Shown here: piece after piece, positions 26,452 through 35,937 of the stretch
Layout: each line of letters begins with the position of its first letter
Position numbering within the stretch: the first letter of the stretch is position 1
NCBI GenBank assembly: GCA_045804965.1
Contig: JBJMMD010000041.1
Location: 62,001 to 126,000, forward strand
Length of the DNA: 64,000 nucleotides
Direction: 5' to 3'
Origin: CAVTUU01 sp045804965
GTDB lineage: Bacteria; Chloroflexota; Chloroflexia; Thermomicrobiales; UBA6265
Notes under the pieces: model-generated
Seen by the model: only the letters and a program-made list of their open reading frames with translations
What the model was told of the DNA's origin: nothing
Databases searched by the model: none
Made by a program: the position numbers and the translations under genes

Positions 26452-27388
26452 CTAGTTTCCATTTTCCGTCGACCAAGGCAAACCGGAAGCGAATGAATTG
26501 TTCTTGCTCACCATTTGTTGTGCGCACGATTGCCGAGGCATGCGTAGCGTCGATGATTGTCACGTCGCCGGCGCGTTGGTAAGTGACGGGAACGCCCATC
26601 GCGGTGGCAAGATTGCGGAGCAGGTCGTCCTGCGATTGACCGGCGTTGAGGAGCGATTGCGCGTATGTATCGGTCAACAGCGGCAGGAAGCGAGCTGGAT
26701 CGCCCGTCCCCCAACACGCGGTCAACTGTTCGAGAAGATCGTCGATGCCTTTTTCAACAGCGGTGGTGTTCGAAGGCGAGGCGACGGGAGACGCTTCTTG
26801 CTTTGCCGCGAGGATGCCGAGGTCCGACTCCGGCGATCCGATCGGCGTCGCTTCGGGAGAGGCGACGATTTCCTCCGAACCGCCCGGCGTCTGGCAGCTC
26901 ACGAAGTGATCGAGCTCGCGTGTGCCGAGGATCAAGGTGCGGGTGTTACACCCATCGTCCTTGGGTGTCAGCGCGAGACGGTCGCCTTGAATCTTCCAGG
27001 TATAAGCGCCTTTCGACACATCAGCCGAGGGGTCATTCGAGGCCGAAACATCCGCGCAGGAAAGGAGCCCCGCTTCGTCAGTCAGGGTTACCTCGCTACC
27101 ATCGACTTCGAAGCTGCCACTGACGAGCTCGCCAACATCGGCTCTCGTCATGGTGTAAGTCCCGTCGCTCTTGAAAGCAATTTGCCATTGACCGATGACG
27201 GAGGGTCCGTAGGCGACGTCTTCGGGCACATCATCCTTAACGATGTTGACAGCGTAGTCCCCGACCAGGTCAGACTCCTGTGCGCGTGAGATTGCGATCG
27301 GCGCCACGAGCCAAGTCAACAGACCGGCGATCAGCAAAAACGGCGTCGATCGAATCGCGATTCGGGTCCACTTGGCCGAGTTCTGCAT
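26438..27388 (-). CDS. Secreted protein with lipocalin-like and NTF2-like parts
   Basis: A 316-residue exported protein. The signal peptide is TPFLLIAGLLTWLVAPIAIS with cleavage likely after SRA. Residues about 40-145 form a beta-rich module (IGQWQIAFKSDGTYTMT, SGSFEVDGSEVTLTDE, YTWKIQGDRLALT), the pattern of lipocalin-like 'fraction of ligand' domains. A Ser/Pro linker with SPEATPIGSPESD and EASPVASPS follows, then about 110 residues resembling an NTF2/SnoaL fold (LEQLTACWGTGDPARFLPLL ... RFALVDGKWKL). Start at ATG 27388; the frame is open to 27466. Function unknown. Confidence 0.75.
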   Translation of the reverse strand: MQNSAKWTRIAIRSTPFLLIAGLLTWLVAPIAISRAQESDLVGDYAVNIVKDDVPEDVAYGPSVIGQWQIAFKSDGTYTMTRADVGELVSGSFEVDGSEVTLTDEAGLLSCADVSASNDPSADVSKGAYTWKIQGDRLALTPKDDGCNTRTLILGTRELDHFVSCQTPGGSEEIVASPEATPIGSPESDLGILAAKQEASPVASPSNTTAVEKGIDDLLEQLTACWGTGDPARFLPLLTDTYAQSLLNAGQSQDDLLRNLATAMGVPVTYQRAGDVTIIDATHASAIVRTTNGEQEQFIRFRFALVDGKWKLDGPA

Positions 27389-27871
27389 AATCGTTTCTCG
27401 CTCCTCAACGTGCGATTGATGACGTCCTGGATGACGCCAGAACCCAGAGTGTGCCAATTTCGACACAGTTCGGCAATGGGACGCCCGATCAGGTGAATCA
27501 TTTCGTCATCCATTATTACGCGAACCGAGTCAAACGCGATTGAATCAGGCGGGCCAGGACGAGTTGAAGATTGACTGATTCATTGGACGCGCCCACAGAA
27601 CCATGGCCATCCTTGGTACGTAATGCTAACTGCGTGATCACAATCGCAAGGACTTCAATTGACGATCAGATACTAGGCGTCTAGCATGCCAGCGCACGGC
27701 AATGGCCGCAGGGCGGTTGAGCGCATCTCAGGTCCCAACGGCGACGAACGTCTTTGATGTTTGGCTGGGCCGGCGACCGGCGACTTGTGCTCTCCAAATG
27801 ATCACTGAAAGTGTGACGACGTTGAGTCGGGCGCATTTTGACGCTCGGCTGGCATAGTTCCCGGGGGGACG
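27389..27871. other. Divergent intergenic region
   Basis: It separates the secreted lipocalin-like gene (minus) from the BNR-repeat gene (plus) and must contain both promoters, but no strong -35/-10 pair was found. No RNA gene or repeat of the dispersed family was recognised. Confidence 0.4.
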
Positions 27872-30520
27872 ATGATGCGAATGGGCAATTTTCAATCGCG
27901 CCGCCACGAGCCGCCCGCGGTGCGAACCGTGCTCGGCCTCGGCCTTTCACTGCTCGTCGTTGTGCTGCTCGCCAGACCGCAGCTCGTCCTTGCCGAAGGC
28001 GGCAACGAAGGGGGCGGCCTGGCCGGCACATCGCCCGGAACTCTTCCCCTCACGGGAATCATCCATCCCGTCAGTGATAACCTTTCGTCTTCGAGCTGGC
28101 TCTTCACAAACGCCCTGGATCCGGAAGCAGACGGGAAACTCATTGAACAGGATCCGTTGGCTGGTTGGGAGTCTCCGCTCGGCGCCGGACCGGCGGCGGG
28201 AGCAAGCACAAATCAGAGGTCCGCGATTCAGCAGGTGCCGTTTCGCAATCCTGCCCCCTCGATGAGCCGGAACCTGCTGATCACGCGCCAGCTCGGCTAC
28301 CAGACCGTGCAGACCGAGCCGTCGATCGCGGTCGATCCAACCGATCCCGAACATCTTGTGATGGGCGCCATCGACTACAATCTCGCCGGCAACATCGCGG
28401 CCTACACCAGTTTTGACGGCGGCGAAACCTGGCAGGGTCCAAACCGTATCCGCTATTTCCAAGAGGACTTCGGCGCGGCCGGCGATCCGGTTGTCGTCTT
28501 CGACGCCGATGGCACGGTCTACGTCTCGATGATCTCGATCGGCATCGAAGATTTCCGGATTGGCGCGTTAGTCTCTGAGACCGAAGTTTCCAGCCTCATT
28601 GTTGCGAAATCCTTGGACGGTGGACTGACCTGGAACGATCCAATTTCGGCGGCGCGCAGCACCGCAACCAGCGTCAGCCAGACCGACGATCAGGGCCGAC
28701 AGCGCGGGCAAATCACCCTCTCCTTCCTAGATAAGGAGTGGATGACCACTGGGCCGAGCGCGAGCGATCCGAGCAAGACCAGCATTTATATGACTTACAC
28801 GGATTTTGCTTCGACGTATGGGCTGCTCTACTCCGACGAGCTTCCATTCCTCTCCACGCCGTTCACGACCAGCACGATCATGTCGGTGCACTCAGAGGAT
28901 GGCGGGGTGACCTGGTCGAAACCGGTCGCGGTCAGTCCCGCTGCCCTGCAATCATTCGGCACTTCGGAAGCTGAAGATGAAGCCGGCGTGGGTGCGAGCA
29001 TCCTCGGCGGGACACCGCTCAGCGACGCGGAACTCGAGCAAGCCGGGATTGACCGCCAAGCGTTCGATCGAGCGCATGAAGGGACCGACGTACAAGCTCA
29101 GGACGCGGGCAACGAGCTACAAGAACAGCAGACCGCCCAGGGTGGGGAATCCGACCGCACGGTCCAGGGATCACAACCCCGAGTTCTCTCCGATGGAACC
29201 GTCGTCGTGGCCTATCTCGATACGACGAACGACGGTAGCCAAAAGGGACTGTGCTCGATCATGATGGCGAGCTCGACCGACGGCGGCAAAACCTTTGGTG
29301 CGCCGATTCAAGCGGGCATGGTTCGCGAGCCGCACTTCCGGCCGCGCAACACCAACTTCCGCTATTGGGGCACGGTCTTTCCGCAGATCGCCGTCGGGCC
29401 GAACGACGAGATCTACATCGCGACAACGGGTGTCCCGTCCGACAAGATTGCCGACGATGGCGACATCTACCTCTTCCGGTCGTTCGATAAAGGTCAGAAG
29501 TGGGAGAACGGCGTTCGCCTGAACACCGACCAATCGAACGCTCCCCAGTTCTTTCCATCGATCGCGGTGTCAGCTGACGGCGTCGTGCACGCGATGTGGG
29601 GCGATATGCGGGACGATCCCGATCAAGTCCGCTACAACGTCTACTACTCGGCATCGACTGACAAGGGCCAAACCTGGGGGTTCAAGGACCCTGTGCAGAA
29701 CTTCACCGCCCCGGACACGCGGGTGACCGACTTCGCCTCGAACTCGCTCAAGGGGTTCACCCAAGGTTTGTTCATCGGCGACTACTTCTCAATCGCGGCG
29801 ACACAAAAAGACGTGTACATGGTCTGGGCCGACACGCGGCAGGGTGAGTACGCGGGCATCAACCAACAGATCGGCTTCGCCCGCAAGACGGCGATCAAAT
29901 CGCCCTCAATCTTCCTCAATCCGCCATCCGGGTCGGCAGGGCGCACGGTCGACATTCAAGGGTTCGACTTCGAGCCCTTCAGCAACATTCAATTGCTGGT
30001 CAGCGGTGTGATCGTGTCAAACGAGCGGACAAATGACAAAGGACAGTTCCAGACTCAAATCTTCATGCCGGTCACGGGGCAGGGAGCCACGAGCATCAGC
30101 GTCTATGATGAAACCGGCAATGCCGCGACTGCGTCGTTCTTCACGGAATTCGGCTTCGACACCATCCAACAGTCGCTCGATGGGATCAACCAGGCGCTTG
30201 GCGTGGCGACGACGGGGCCCGCTGCCTCCCCGGTTGCGCCCACCGTTGCTTCACCCGTGGTAACGGCAGCCGCGACGGCGCCGGCAGCTCCAACTTCGGT
30301 TTCGCCTGTCGCCACGACCGCGGGTTCGCCGGCTGTCCAGCCGACGGCGCCTCCGTTGATCGCGCCAAAGCAGACGCCAACTCCCGCATCTTCAGGAGAC
30401 ATCGCGCCGGCTTCAAACGGAGGATCAGGGCTCTCATCTGGTGGTCTTGGCCTTGCGACAGGCTTGCTGTTTGGCGGTCTGGTCTACGGAGGAATGTACT
30501 GGCGCCGCCGGCGAATCTAA
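27872..30520 (+). CDS. Surface-anchored BNR/sialidase-fold protein
   Basis: An 882-residue exported protein. A signal peptide (VRTVLGLGLSLLVVVLLARP) is followed by a beta-propeller with several Asp-box (BNR) repeats: SFDGGETWQG, SLDGGLTWND, SEDGGVTWSK, STDGGKTFGA, SFDKGQKWEN, STDKGQTWGF. The order and spacing indicate a sialidase/photosynthesis-factor-like propeller, but no sialidase active-site set was confirmed. About residues 672-755 look like an IPT/Ig-like domain (FLNPPSGSAGRTVDIQGFDF). A Pro/Thr/Ala-rich spacer leads to a C-terminal membrane helix and RRRRI, a classic wall-spanning anchor. It precedes the permuted binding protein and may act on or present its substrate. Confidence 0.85.
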   Translation: MMRMGNFQSRRHEPPAVRTVLGLGLSLLVVVLLARPQLVLAEGGNEGGGLAGTSPGTLPLTGIIHPVSDNLSSSSWLFTNALDPEADGKLIEQDPLAGWESPLGAGPAAGASTNQRSAIQQVPFRNPAPSMSRNLLITRQLGYQTVQTEPSIAVDPTDPEHLVMGAIDYNLAGNIAAYTSFDGGETWQGPNRIRYFQEDFGAAGDPVVVFDADGTVYVSMISIGIEDFRIGALVSETEVSSLIVAKSLDGGLTWNDPISAARSTATSVSQTDDQGRQRGQITLSFLDKEWMTTGPSASDPSKTSIYMTYTDFASTYGLLYSDELPFLSTPFTTSTIMSVHSEDGGVTWSKPVAVSPAALQSFGTSEAEDEAGVGASILGGTPLSDAELEQAGIDRQAFDRAHEGTDVQAQDAGNELQEQQTAQGGESDRTVQGSQPRVLSDGTVVVAYLDTTNDGSQKGLCSIMMASSTDGGKTFGAPIQAGMVREPHFRPRNTNFRYWGTVFPQIAVGPNDEIYIATTGVPSDKIADDGDIYLFRSFDKGQKWENGVRLNTDQSNAPQFFPSIAVSADGVVHAMWGDMRDDPDQVRYNVYYSASTDKGQTWGFKDPVQNFTAPDTRVTDFASNSLKGFTQGLFIGDYFSIAATQKDVYMVWADTRQGEYAGINQQIGFARKTAIKSPSIFLNPPSGSAGRTVDIQGFDFEPFSNIQLLVSGVIVSNERTNDKGQFQTQIFMPVTGQGATSISVYDETGNAATASFFTEFGFDTIQQSLDGINQALGVATTGPAASPVAPTVASPVVTAAATAPAAPTSVSPVATTAGSPAVQPTAPPLIAPKQTPTPASSGDIAPASNGGSGLSSGGLGLATGLLFGGLVYGGMYWRRRRI

Positions 30521-30620
30521 TACTACCGTCGGCCTCAGCGATGTCGTGAAATAGCGGAGATTTCCATGGTTGCGCCGCCCGCATGGCGCATGGGCGCGAT
30601 TCGCGCCGGGGGTTAAGCCT

Positions 30621-33104
30621 ATGAGCGCGCTTTCTTCCTTGATCCAGGAACTGACGACGGGAAAATTGACTCGGCGCCAGTTTCTTGAGCGCGCGGCCGC
30701 CTTGGGCGTGTCCGCTCCGCTCGCCGCTCGCCTCGCCGCGCAGCCTGAGGCCGCAGTTGCCCAAGCGACGCCGGTCGGCACGCCCACCGGTTCGCCGACA
30801 GCCGGAGGTCCCCCCGGTCCCGCCGTCGATAAGGTTGGTTTTTCCGCGTTCAACGTCGATCAAGCGCCTAAGAACATTGAAAACGGGGATATGGACCTCT
30901 ACCTCTTCGGGCTCAAGACTACGGGCGCGAAGAGTCTGGAGGGCAACCAAAATGTCCGGCTGATTCAAGCGCCCGCGTCGACGCTGGCGTTGATTCTCAA
31001 CCCGGCTCCGGCCCCCCAAGGCGACCTCAACCCATTCTCAATCCCGCAAGTGCGGCAAGCGATGCAATACCTCGTCGACCGTGACTTCATTGCCAACGAC
31101 ATCTACCAAGGCCGCGCCTTGCCGATGACGACCAATGTCAGCCCGCTCGACTACGACGCAATCACCATCTTCCCGGTCACCGCGGCCAGTGATATTCGGC
31201 ACGATGCCGAGTTTGCAAAACAGACGATCGCGACTGCAATGCAGGGCGCGGGCGCGCAACTCCAAAAAAATGTCTGGTCGCTTAATGGCAAGCCGATCGC
31301 TATCAAGCTCGTGACGCGGGTCGAAGACGAGCGGAGAGACATCGGCGATACGGTCAGAGCCGCTCTCGAGGGTGTCGGCTTCCAGGTTCAGCCGCTCTAT
31401 CAGCAGTTCGGACCGGCGACGCTCGCCGTCTACGCGAGCGACCCTATCACCTTCCAATGGCACATATACACCGAAGGCTGGGGTCGATCGTCGCCAAACA
31501 GGTACGACGATTCTGGCGTCAACTTCTACTACGCGCCGTGGCTCGGCAATATGCCGGGCTGGCAAGAATCCGGGTTCTGGCAGTACCAACAGCAGGAGCT
31601 CGACGACCTCGGCAAAAAACTCTACCGGGGCGAGTTCAAGAGCCGGGACGAGCGCGACGACATCTTCCGCCAAATGACGACGACGGGCATCAATGAATCG
31701 GTCCGCATCTGGCTCGTGACTGCGCTGCAAAGCTTCCCGGTCCGAAACGAGGTCAAAGACCTGACCGAGGATTTGGTCGCCGGGCCAAAGAATCTGTTCG
31801 CCTTGCGCGGCGCGGACATACCTGGCCGGAACGACATCAAAGTTGGCCACCTCTGGATTTGGACCGAGCGCACGACCTGGAACCCGATAGGCGGTTTCGG
31901 CGATGTCTACAGCACCGACATCTACCGCAACATCGTCGATGCCGCGGTCGTCAATCATCCCTTCACGGGACTTCCAGTGCCGATGAGGGCCGATTTCAAA
32001 GTCGAGACAGCCGGTCCGGACGGCAACATGCCGGTGCCGGAAGACGCGGTTGTGTGGGACGCCAAGCAAGACGCCTGGGTGAAGGTCAAAGCGGGCACGA
32101 CCGCGGTCAGCAAGGTGACCTACGACTATTCGAAGTACACCAACGGAACTTGGCACCACGGCCCGAAGATCACCCTCGCCGACGTGGTCTATCCGATCGC
32201 TCAGGCCTACGAAATCGCTTACGACGAGGCCAAGATCCAAATCGAAACCGCGCTTGGCATCACCTCGCGGCCGACGCTGGAAACATTCAAGGGCTACCGC
32301 ATCGCCGATGACCACACGATCGAGGTCTACGTCGACTACTGGCACTTCGAGCCGGCGTATATCGCATCCTATGGCGTTCCTTCCTCAGTAGCGACGCCAT
32401 GGGAACTGCTGGCGGCAATGGACGATGTGGTATACCAAAAGCGCCGCGGCGCCTACAGCGACACGGCGGCAGCACGGTTTAGCGTTCCCTGGCTCAGTCT
32501 TGTGACTGAATCGGACGCACGCCTCGTGCTGCGATCAGTTGCCGAGTTCAAACGCGGCAAGACAATCCCAAAGGGCTATTTCGACATCAATGGGCAATCG
32601 CTTGTGAGCGCGATCGAGGCGGCCGAGCGCTACGATGCGGCCGAGGCCTGGTTCAAGAAGACGAACCTGCTGGTGATCAGCAACGGGCCGTTCGTCCTGG
32701 CCCGATACGATCCACCGGCACAATACGCGGAGCTTCACGCCTTCCGCGAGAAGGGCTACCCATTTACCGCCGGCAATTTCAGATTGGGGCAGCCGCCGCA
32801 CGTAACGATTGCGCCGATTCAAGCGCCCTCACCGCAGCTCGGCGAGCCGATCCAGCTTACCGTTCAGGTTTCCGGTCCGGGAACGCTTTCCCTCCAATAT
32901 GCGCTCGTCGACCCGTCGGCCGGCGAGATCGTGCCCAACGGCTCTGGCAATGCCAGTGGCGACGCCAACGGTTTCACCGTCAACATCGATTCGTCGGTCA
33001 CGTCGGGTCTCTTTCCCGGCTTGTACCAGCTCTACCTCGCCGCCTCGAGCGATCAAGTCGCCGAAGTGGCGGCGCAGCGGCTTGACCTGCAAATCGGCGT
33101 CTAG
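30621..33104 (+). CDS. Circularly permuted SBP_bac_5 substrate-binding protein
   Basis: An 827-residue exported receptor with a twin-arginine-like leader (KLTRRQFLERAAALGVS) and a PVGTPTGSPT linker. The lobe order is reversed relative to normal SBP_bac_5 proteins. Lobe-II sequence comes first (ENGDMDLYLFG, VRQAMQYLVDRDFI at 144-157, an AG-helix region, WGRSSPNRYDD), and lobe-I sequence comes second (TWNPIGGFGDVYSTDIYRNI from about 419, WHHGPKITLADVVY at 511-524, SNGPFVLARY near 700). The last 80 residues look Ig-like (TVQVSGPGTLSLQYALVD). Normal receptors of the family are 500-600 residues. The ATG at 30621 is used. The next two genes are its probable permeases. Confidence 0.88.
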   Translation: MSALSSLIQELTTGKLTRRQFLERAAALGVSAPLAARLAAQPEAAVAQATPVGTPTGSPTAGGPPGPAVDKVGFSAFNVDQAPKNIENGDMDLYLFGLKTTGAKSLEGNQNVRLIQAPASTLALILNPAPAPQGDLNPFSIPQVRQAMQYLVDRDFIANDIYQGRALPMTTNVSPLDYDAITIFPVTAASDIRHDAEFAKQTIATAMQGAGAQLQKNVWSLNGKPIAIKLVTRVEDERRDIGDTVRAALEGVGFQVQPLYQQFGPATLAVYASDPITFQWHIYTEGWGRSSPNRYDDSGVNFYYAPWLGNMPGWQESGFWQYQQQELDDLGKKLYRGEFKSRDERDDIFRQMTTTGINESVRIWLVTALQSFPVRNEVKDLTEDLVAGPKNLFALRGADIPGRNDIKVGHLWIWTERTTWNPIGGFGDVYSTDIYRNIVDAAVVNHPFTGLPVPMRADFKVETAGPDGNMPVPEDAVVWDAKQDAWVKVKAGTTAVSKVTYDYSKYTNGTWHHGPKITLADVVYPIAQAYEIAYDEAKIQIETALGITSRPTLETFKGYRIADDHTIEVYVDYWHFEPAYIASYGVPSSVATPWELLAAMDDVVYQKRRGAYSDTAAARFSVPWLSLVTESDARLVLRSVAEFKRGKTIPKGYFDINGQSLVSAIEAAERYDAAEAWFKKTNLLVISNGPFVLARYDPPAQYAELHAFREKGYPFTAGNFRLGQPPHVTIAPIQAPSPQLGEPIQLTVQVSGPGTLSLQYALVDPSAGEIVPNGSGNASGDANGFTVNIDSSVTSGLFPGLYQLYLAASSDQVAEVAAQRLDLQIGV

Positions 33105-33160
33105 ATGTGCGCCGGATTTCGCATGAATCCGCACTGGAGGATGGCTGCAGCTGGCCCCGC

Positions 33161-33182
33161 ACCCGGGAATTCATTCCCGGGT
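33161..33182 (+). other. Intercistronic hairpin between binding-protein and permease genes
   Basis: ACCCGGGAAT and ATTCCCGGGT pair around two central bases. It sits about 57 nt after the binding-protein stop with no T-run, in the same relative place as the hairpin at 4433-4472, and probably protects the upstream mRNA. Confidence 0.55.
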
Positions 33183-33285
33183 CGGCAGCTCTTACTCAAA
33201 TGAGGTCACGTTGGTGATAGCGATCGAATCCCTCGCATCCAACCGGGATGCGGGGCGACTCGAACTTAGGGCATAGGGGCAGAGC

Positions 33286-34335
33286 GTGGCAGTATTGCGG
33301 CCGCTGGCAGTGCGCGCGGTCACGCTCTTTGGCGTGCTCATCACCGTGCTGCTTTTGCTGGTCGTTTCGCTCGGCGCCACGGGTTTTTCCGATCGACTCC
33401 TTAGGGCGCAGGTCACCGACGAAGTCCGCGCCTATCGCCAAGGGTTAGCGCAGACCGTGCGCGATCCGGCCGCGCTCGAGCAATCAGTCAACGAGCATCA
33501 GCAGGTGCTCGAACAGTTCTACGGTCTCGATAAACCGTGGTACCGGCGGATGGCACCGACGGTGCGGCGCGTGCTGACACTTAACCTCGGCGAGGCGAGA
33601 TCGCTGCGGACCGCCGAAGGGAGCAACAAGATCTCTGACATCGTGTTGGAGCGAATGCCGTATACGATCTTGCTCCTCACATCCTCCTCGATCATCACGG
33701 CAATGATCGGGCTCTTTGTTGGCGTGCGGATGGCGACGCGAGTCGGGAGCCGGATTGACCGCACCGTCGCGTATTTCGCCGCCGTGTCGTTCGCCGTGCC
33801 GGCGTGGTGGCTCGGGATCCTCTTCATCCTCATCTTCGCGTTCAAGTTGGACATCCTGCCTTCCGGCGGGATGTACGGTACACCGCCGCCTCAGCATCAG
33901 CCGGAACGCTTCTTCGCACTTCTCAAACACGCGATCCTGCCGGTGACCACTCTCGTCCTCGTCAGCGTCGGCCCCTACATCTACTCGGTGCGGACGATGA
34001 CTGTGACGGTCGCCCAGGAGGATCATGTACTCCTCGCGCGAGCGAAAGGGCTGTCGGAGAGTAGAGTCACGCAGCGGCACATTCTGCGGGTCGCCGCCCC
34101 GCCCATCGTGACCGGTCTCGTGCTCGGCCTGGCGGGTTCGCTCTCGGGTTCGATCTTGACCGAGACGGTGTTCAACTGGCGCGGGATGGGGCGCCTCTAT
34201 TACGACGCGATCACAGGCACGCCGGACGAGGGCGTCATCGTCGCTCTGACCTACATCTTCACGCTCATTTATGTGATCGCGCGCTTTTTGCTCGACATCA
34301 TGTACGTCTTGCTCGATCCTCGCGTGAGATATTAG
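33286..34335 (+). CDS. ABC transporter permease, DppB-like
   Basis: A 349-residue permease. The first helix (TLFGVLITVLLLLVVSLGA) is followed by an unusually long charged external segment of about 90 residues, including EVRAYRQGLAQTVRDPA and YGLDKPWYRR, where the usual PGDP motif is absent. Later helices and the coupling loop EDHVLLARAKGLSESRV and the ending DIMYVLLDPRVRY are canonical. The start is GTG at 33286 with AGGGG upstream. It forms a pair with the next gene, 2 nt away. Confidence 0.9.
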   Translation: MAVLRPLAVRAVTLFGVLITVLLLLVVSLGATGFSDRLLRAQVTDEVRAYRQGLAQTVRDPAALEQSVNEHQQVLEQFYGLDKPWYRRMAPTVRRVLTLNLGEARSLRTAEGSNKISDIVLERMPYTILLLTSSSIITAMIGLFVGVRMATRVGSRIDRTVAYFAAVSFAVPAWWLGILFILIFAFKLDILPSGGMYGTPPPQHQPERFFALLKHAILPVTTLVLVSVGPYIYSVRTMTVTVAQEDHVLLARAKGLSESRVTQRHILRVAAPPIVTGLVLGLAGSLSGSILTETVFNWRGMGRLYYDAITGTPDEGVIVALTYIFTLIYVIARFLLDIMYVLLDPRVRY

Positions 34336-34337
34336 CG

Positions 34338-35843
34338 ATGGGTGCGAGCGCAACTGCTGCCACGCCAGAACTGACCGCGCCGGAGGCGGAGGAGCGCCAA
34401 TCGAGTTCCGGATTCTCACTTCGCGGTGCCTTGAAGCTGCTCGTTTCCACGGGATCAGGCAAGGCGGGCGTCGCCTTGTTCATTGTCATGATCGCGGTCT
34501 CAATCTATGTCGTCCTGACGTACCCACTAGATTTCGGAAAGGCAATATGGAGCAATCCCGCCTACTGGGCGGACTATCCAAAAGCCGCGCCACCTGCCTG
34601 GACGACGTATCTCGGAAAGGATGCGTACACTCACCAGATTATGGGTCTCTCGACGCCCACATCGGTCACCCAACGAGGCGCGGCCCAGGTCCGCAGTTTC
34701 GATTTCCAGATCAAGGTCGACGGCGACAAGACGCCGTCGTTCCTCTCAATGACATTGCTCGGCATGACCTTCAATCAACGCGCGCCGGTTGTCGTGGCCA
34801 CCTTGAATCGACCCGATGGCGGCCAGGTACGGCTGGCCAACATCGCGGTCCGAGGTCCGCGAGAAGGTGAAACCGCGCCCTACCGGCGGTACTACGATTC
34901 GCCAGAACGCGTGCTCCTCAATCAGCAAGAGACCGCGGGCCAATCCTTAACTCAGGTCTATGCGCAGGTCTATCCGAGCACCCCGATGCCCGCAGCCTTC
35001 ACCGGCGACGTGGCGGTGCCGCTCTTCGGCCAGCCCAACCCCGACGGCTCGGGCACCATCGTTCCTCTCAAAGGCAACTACACGCTCACCGTGCAAGTTC
35101 TCGTCGCCGACCCGAACGACGAAACAACCGGCATCAATGCGGTCGCGGGCGGGACGGTCTACGGGGTAATGGGTACGGATGCGATCGGTCGGAACCTCTG
35201 GCAAGGGCTTCTTTACGGTCTGCCGGTGGCCCTCTTAATCTCGACGGTGACCGCAATCGTTTCAACGATCATCGGTGCGAGTCTTGGCATTCTCAGCGGC
35301 TACGCAGGTGGCACAACCGATTCGGTGATCCAGCGGCTCTGCGACATTATTTCGAATGTGCCTTTGTTGCCGCTGCTCATCTTCCTCGTCTTCGTGTTCA
35401 ATCCACATCTTTGGCTGATCATGCTGGCACTTGTTGCCTTCAGTTGGCCGGGGTTGACGATTCTCGTTCGCTCAATGGTGCTGCAAATCCGCTCGGGCCA
35501 ACTGGTTGAAGCCGCGCAAGCGCTCGGAGCGTCCCGAACTCGGATCATGTCGAAGCACATATTTCCCCAGATCGCGCCCTTTATTGTCGCCCAAATGATC
35601 TTCTTCGCCCCCGCCGCGATCCTGGCCGAGGCGTCCCTCAGTTTCCTTGGTCTGGGCGATCCCTCGATCCCAACCTGGGGTCAAATGCTCGAAGCTGGTT
35701 TCCAAACCGGCGCGCTCTACGTCGGCTACTGGTGGTGGGTGATTCCCCCCGGCGTCGCGATTATCATTACAGCATTGGCCTTCATGCTGCTCGCCTTAGC
35801 AATGGAATCGATTGTCGACCCGCGATTGCGCAAGGTGAGCTGA
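34338..35843 (+). CDS. ABC transporter permease, DppC-like, with large extracytoplasmic insertion
   Basis: A 501-residue permease; DppC proteins usually have about 280-340. The first helix is residues 43-61. Residues about 65-275 form a polar, beta-rich external domain (for example FDFQIKVDGDKTPSFLSMTL and NYTLTVQVLVADP) that is not part of the normal permease. The family consensus resumes at MGTDAIGRNLWQGLLYG (278-294), with five further helices, the coupling loop SGQLVEAAQALGASRTR and VDPRLRKVS at the end. The insertion may contact the enlarged, permuted receptor encoded upstream. No ATPase gene follows. Confidence 0.92.
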   Translation: MGASATAATPELTAPEAEERQSSSGFSLRGALKLLVSTGSGKAGVALFIVMIAVSIYVVLTYPLDFGKAIWSNPAYWADYPKAAPPAWTTYLGKDAYTHQIMGLSTPTSVTQRGAAQVRSFDFQIKVDGDKTPSFLSMTLLGMTFNQRAPVVVATLNRPDGGQVRLANIAVRGPREGETAPYRRYYDSPERVLLNQQETAGQSLTQVYAQVYPSTPMPAAFTGDVAVPLFGQPNPDGSGTIVPLKGNYTLTVQVLVADPNDETTGINAVAGGTVYGVMGTDAIGRNLWQGLLYGLPVALLISTVTAIVSTIIGASLGILSGYAGGTTDSVIQRLCDIISNVPLLPLLIFLVFVFNPHLWLIMLALVAFSWPGLTILVRSMVLQIRSGQLVEAAQALGASRTRIMSKHIFPQIAPFIVAQMIFFAPAAILAEASLSFLGLGDPSIPTWGQMLEAGFQTGALYVGYWWWVIPPGVAIIITALAFMLLALAMESIVDPRLRKVS

Positions 35844-35937
35844 CCGCACCTCTGTCGATTCTGGGCACTTCCAATCGACGACAACGTGAGAACCGCGTGA
35901 TCGCGGTTTGCGCGGTCGGCGATGGTGAACAGGAGAG

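Noticed and set aside
31038..32345. 435-residue open frame on the minus strand
   Set aside because: Antisense of the permuted receptor gene; no start signal and an implausible Asp/Arg-rich composition.
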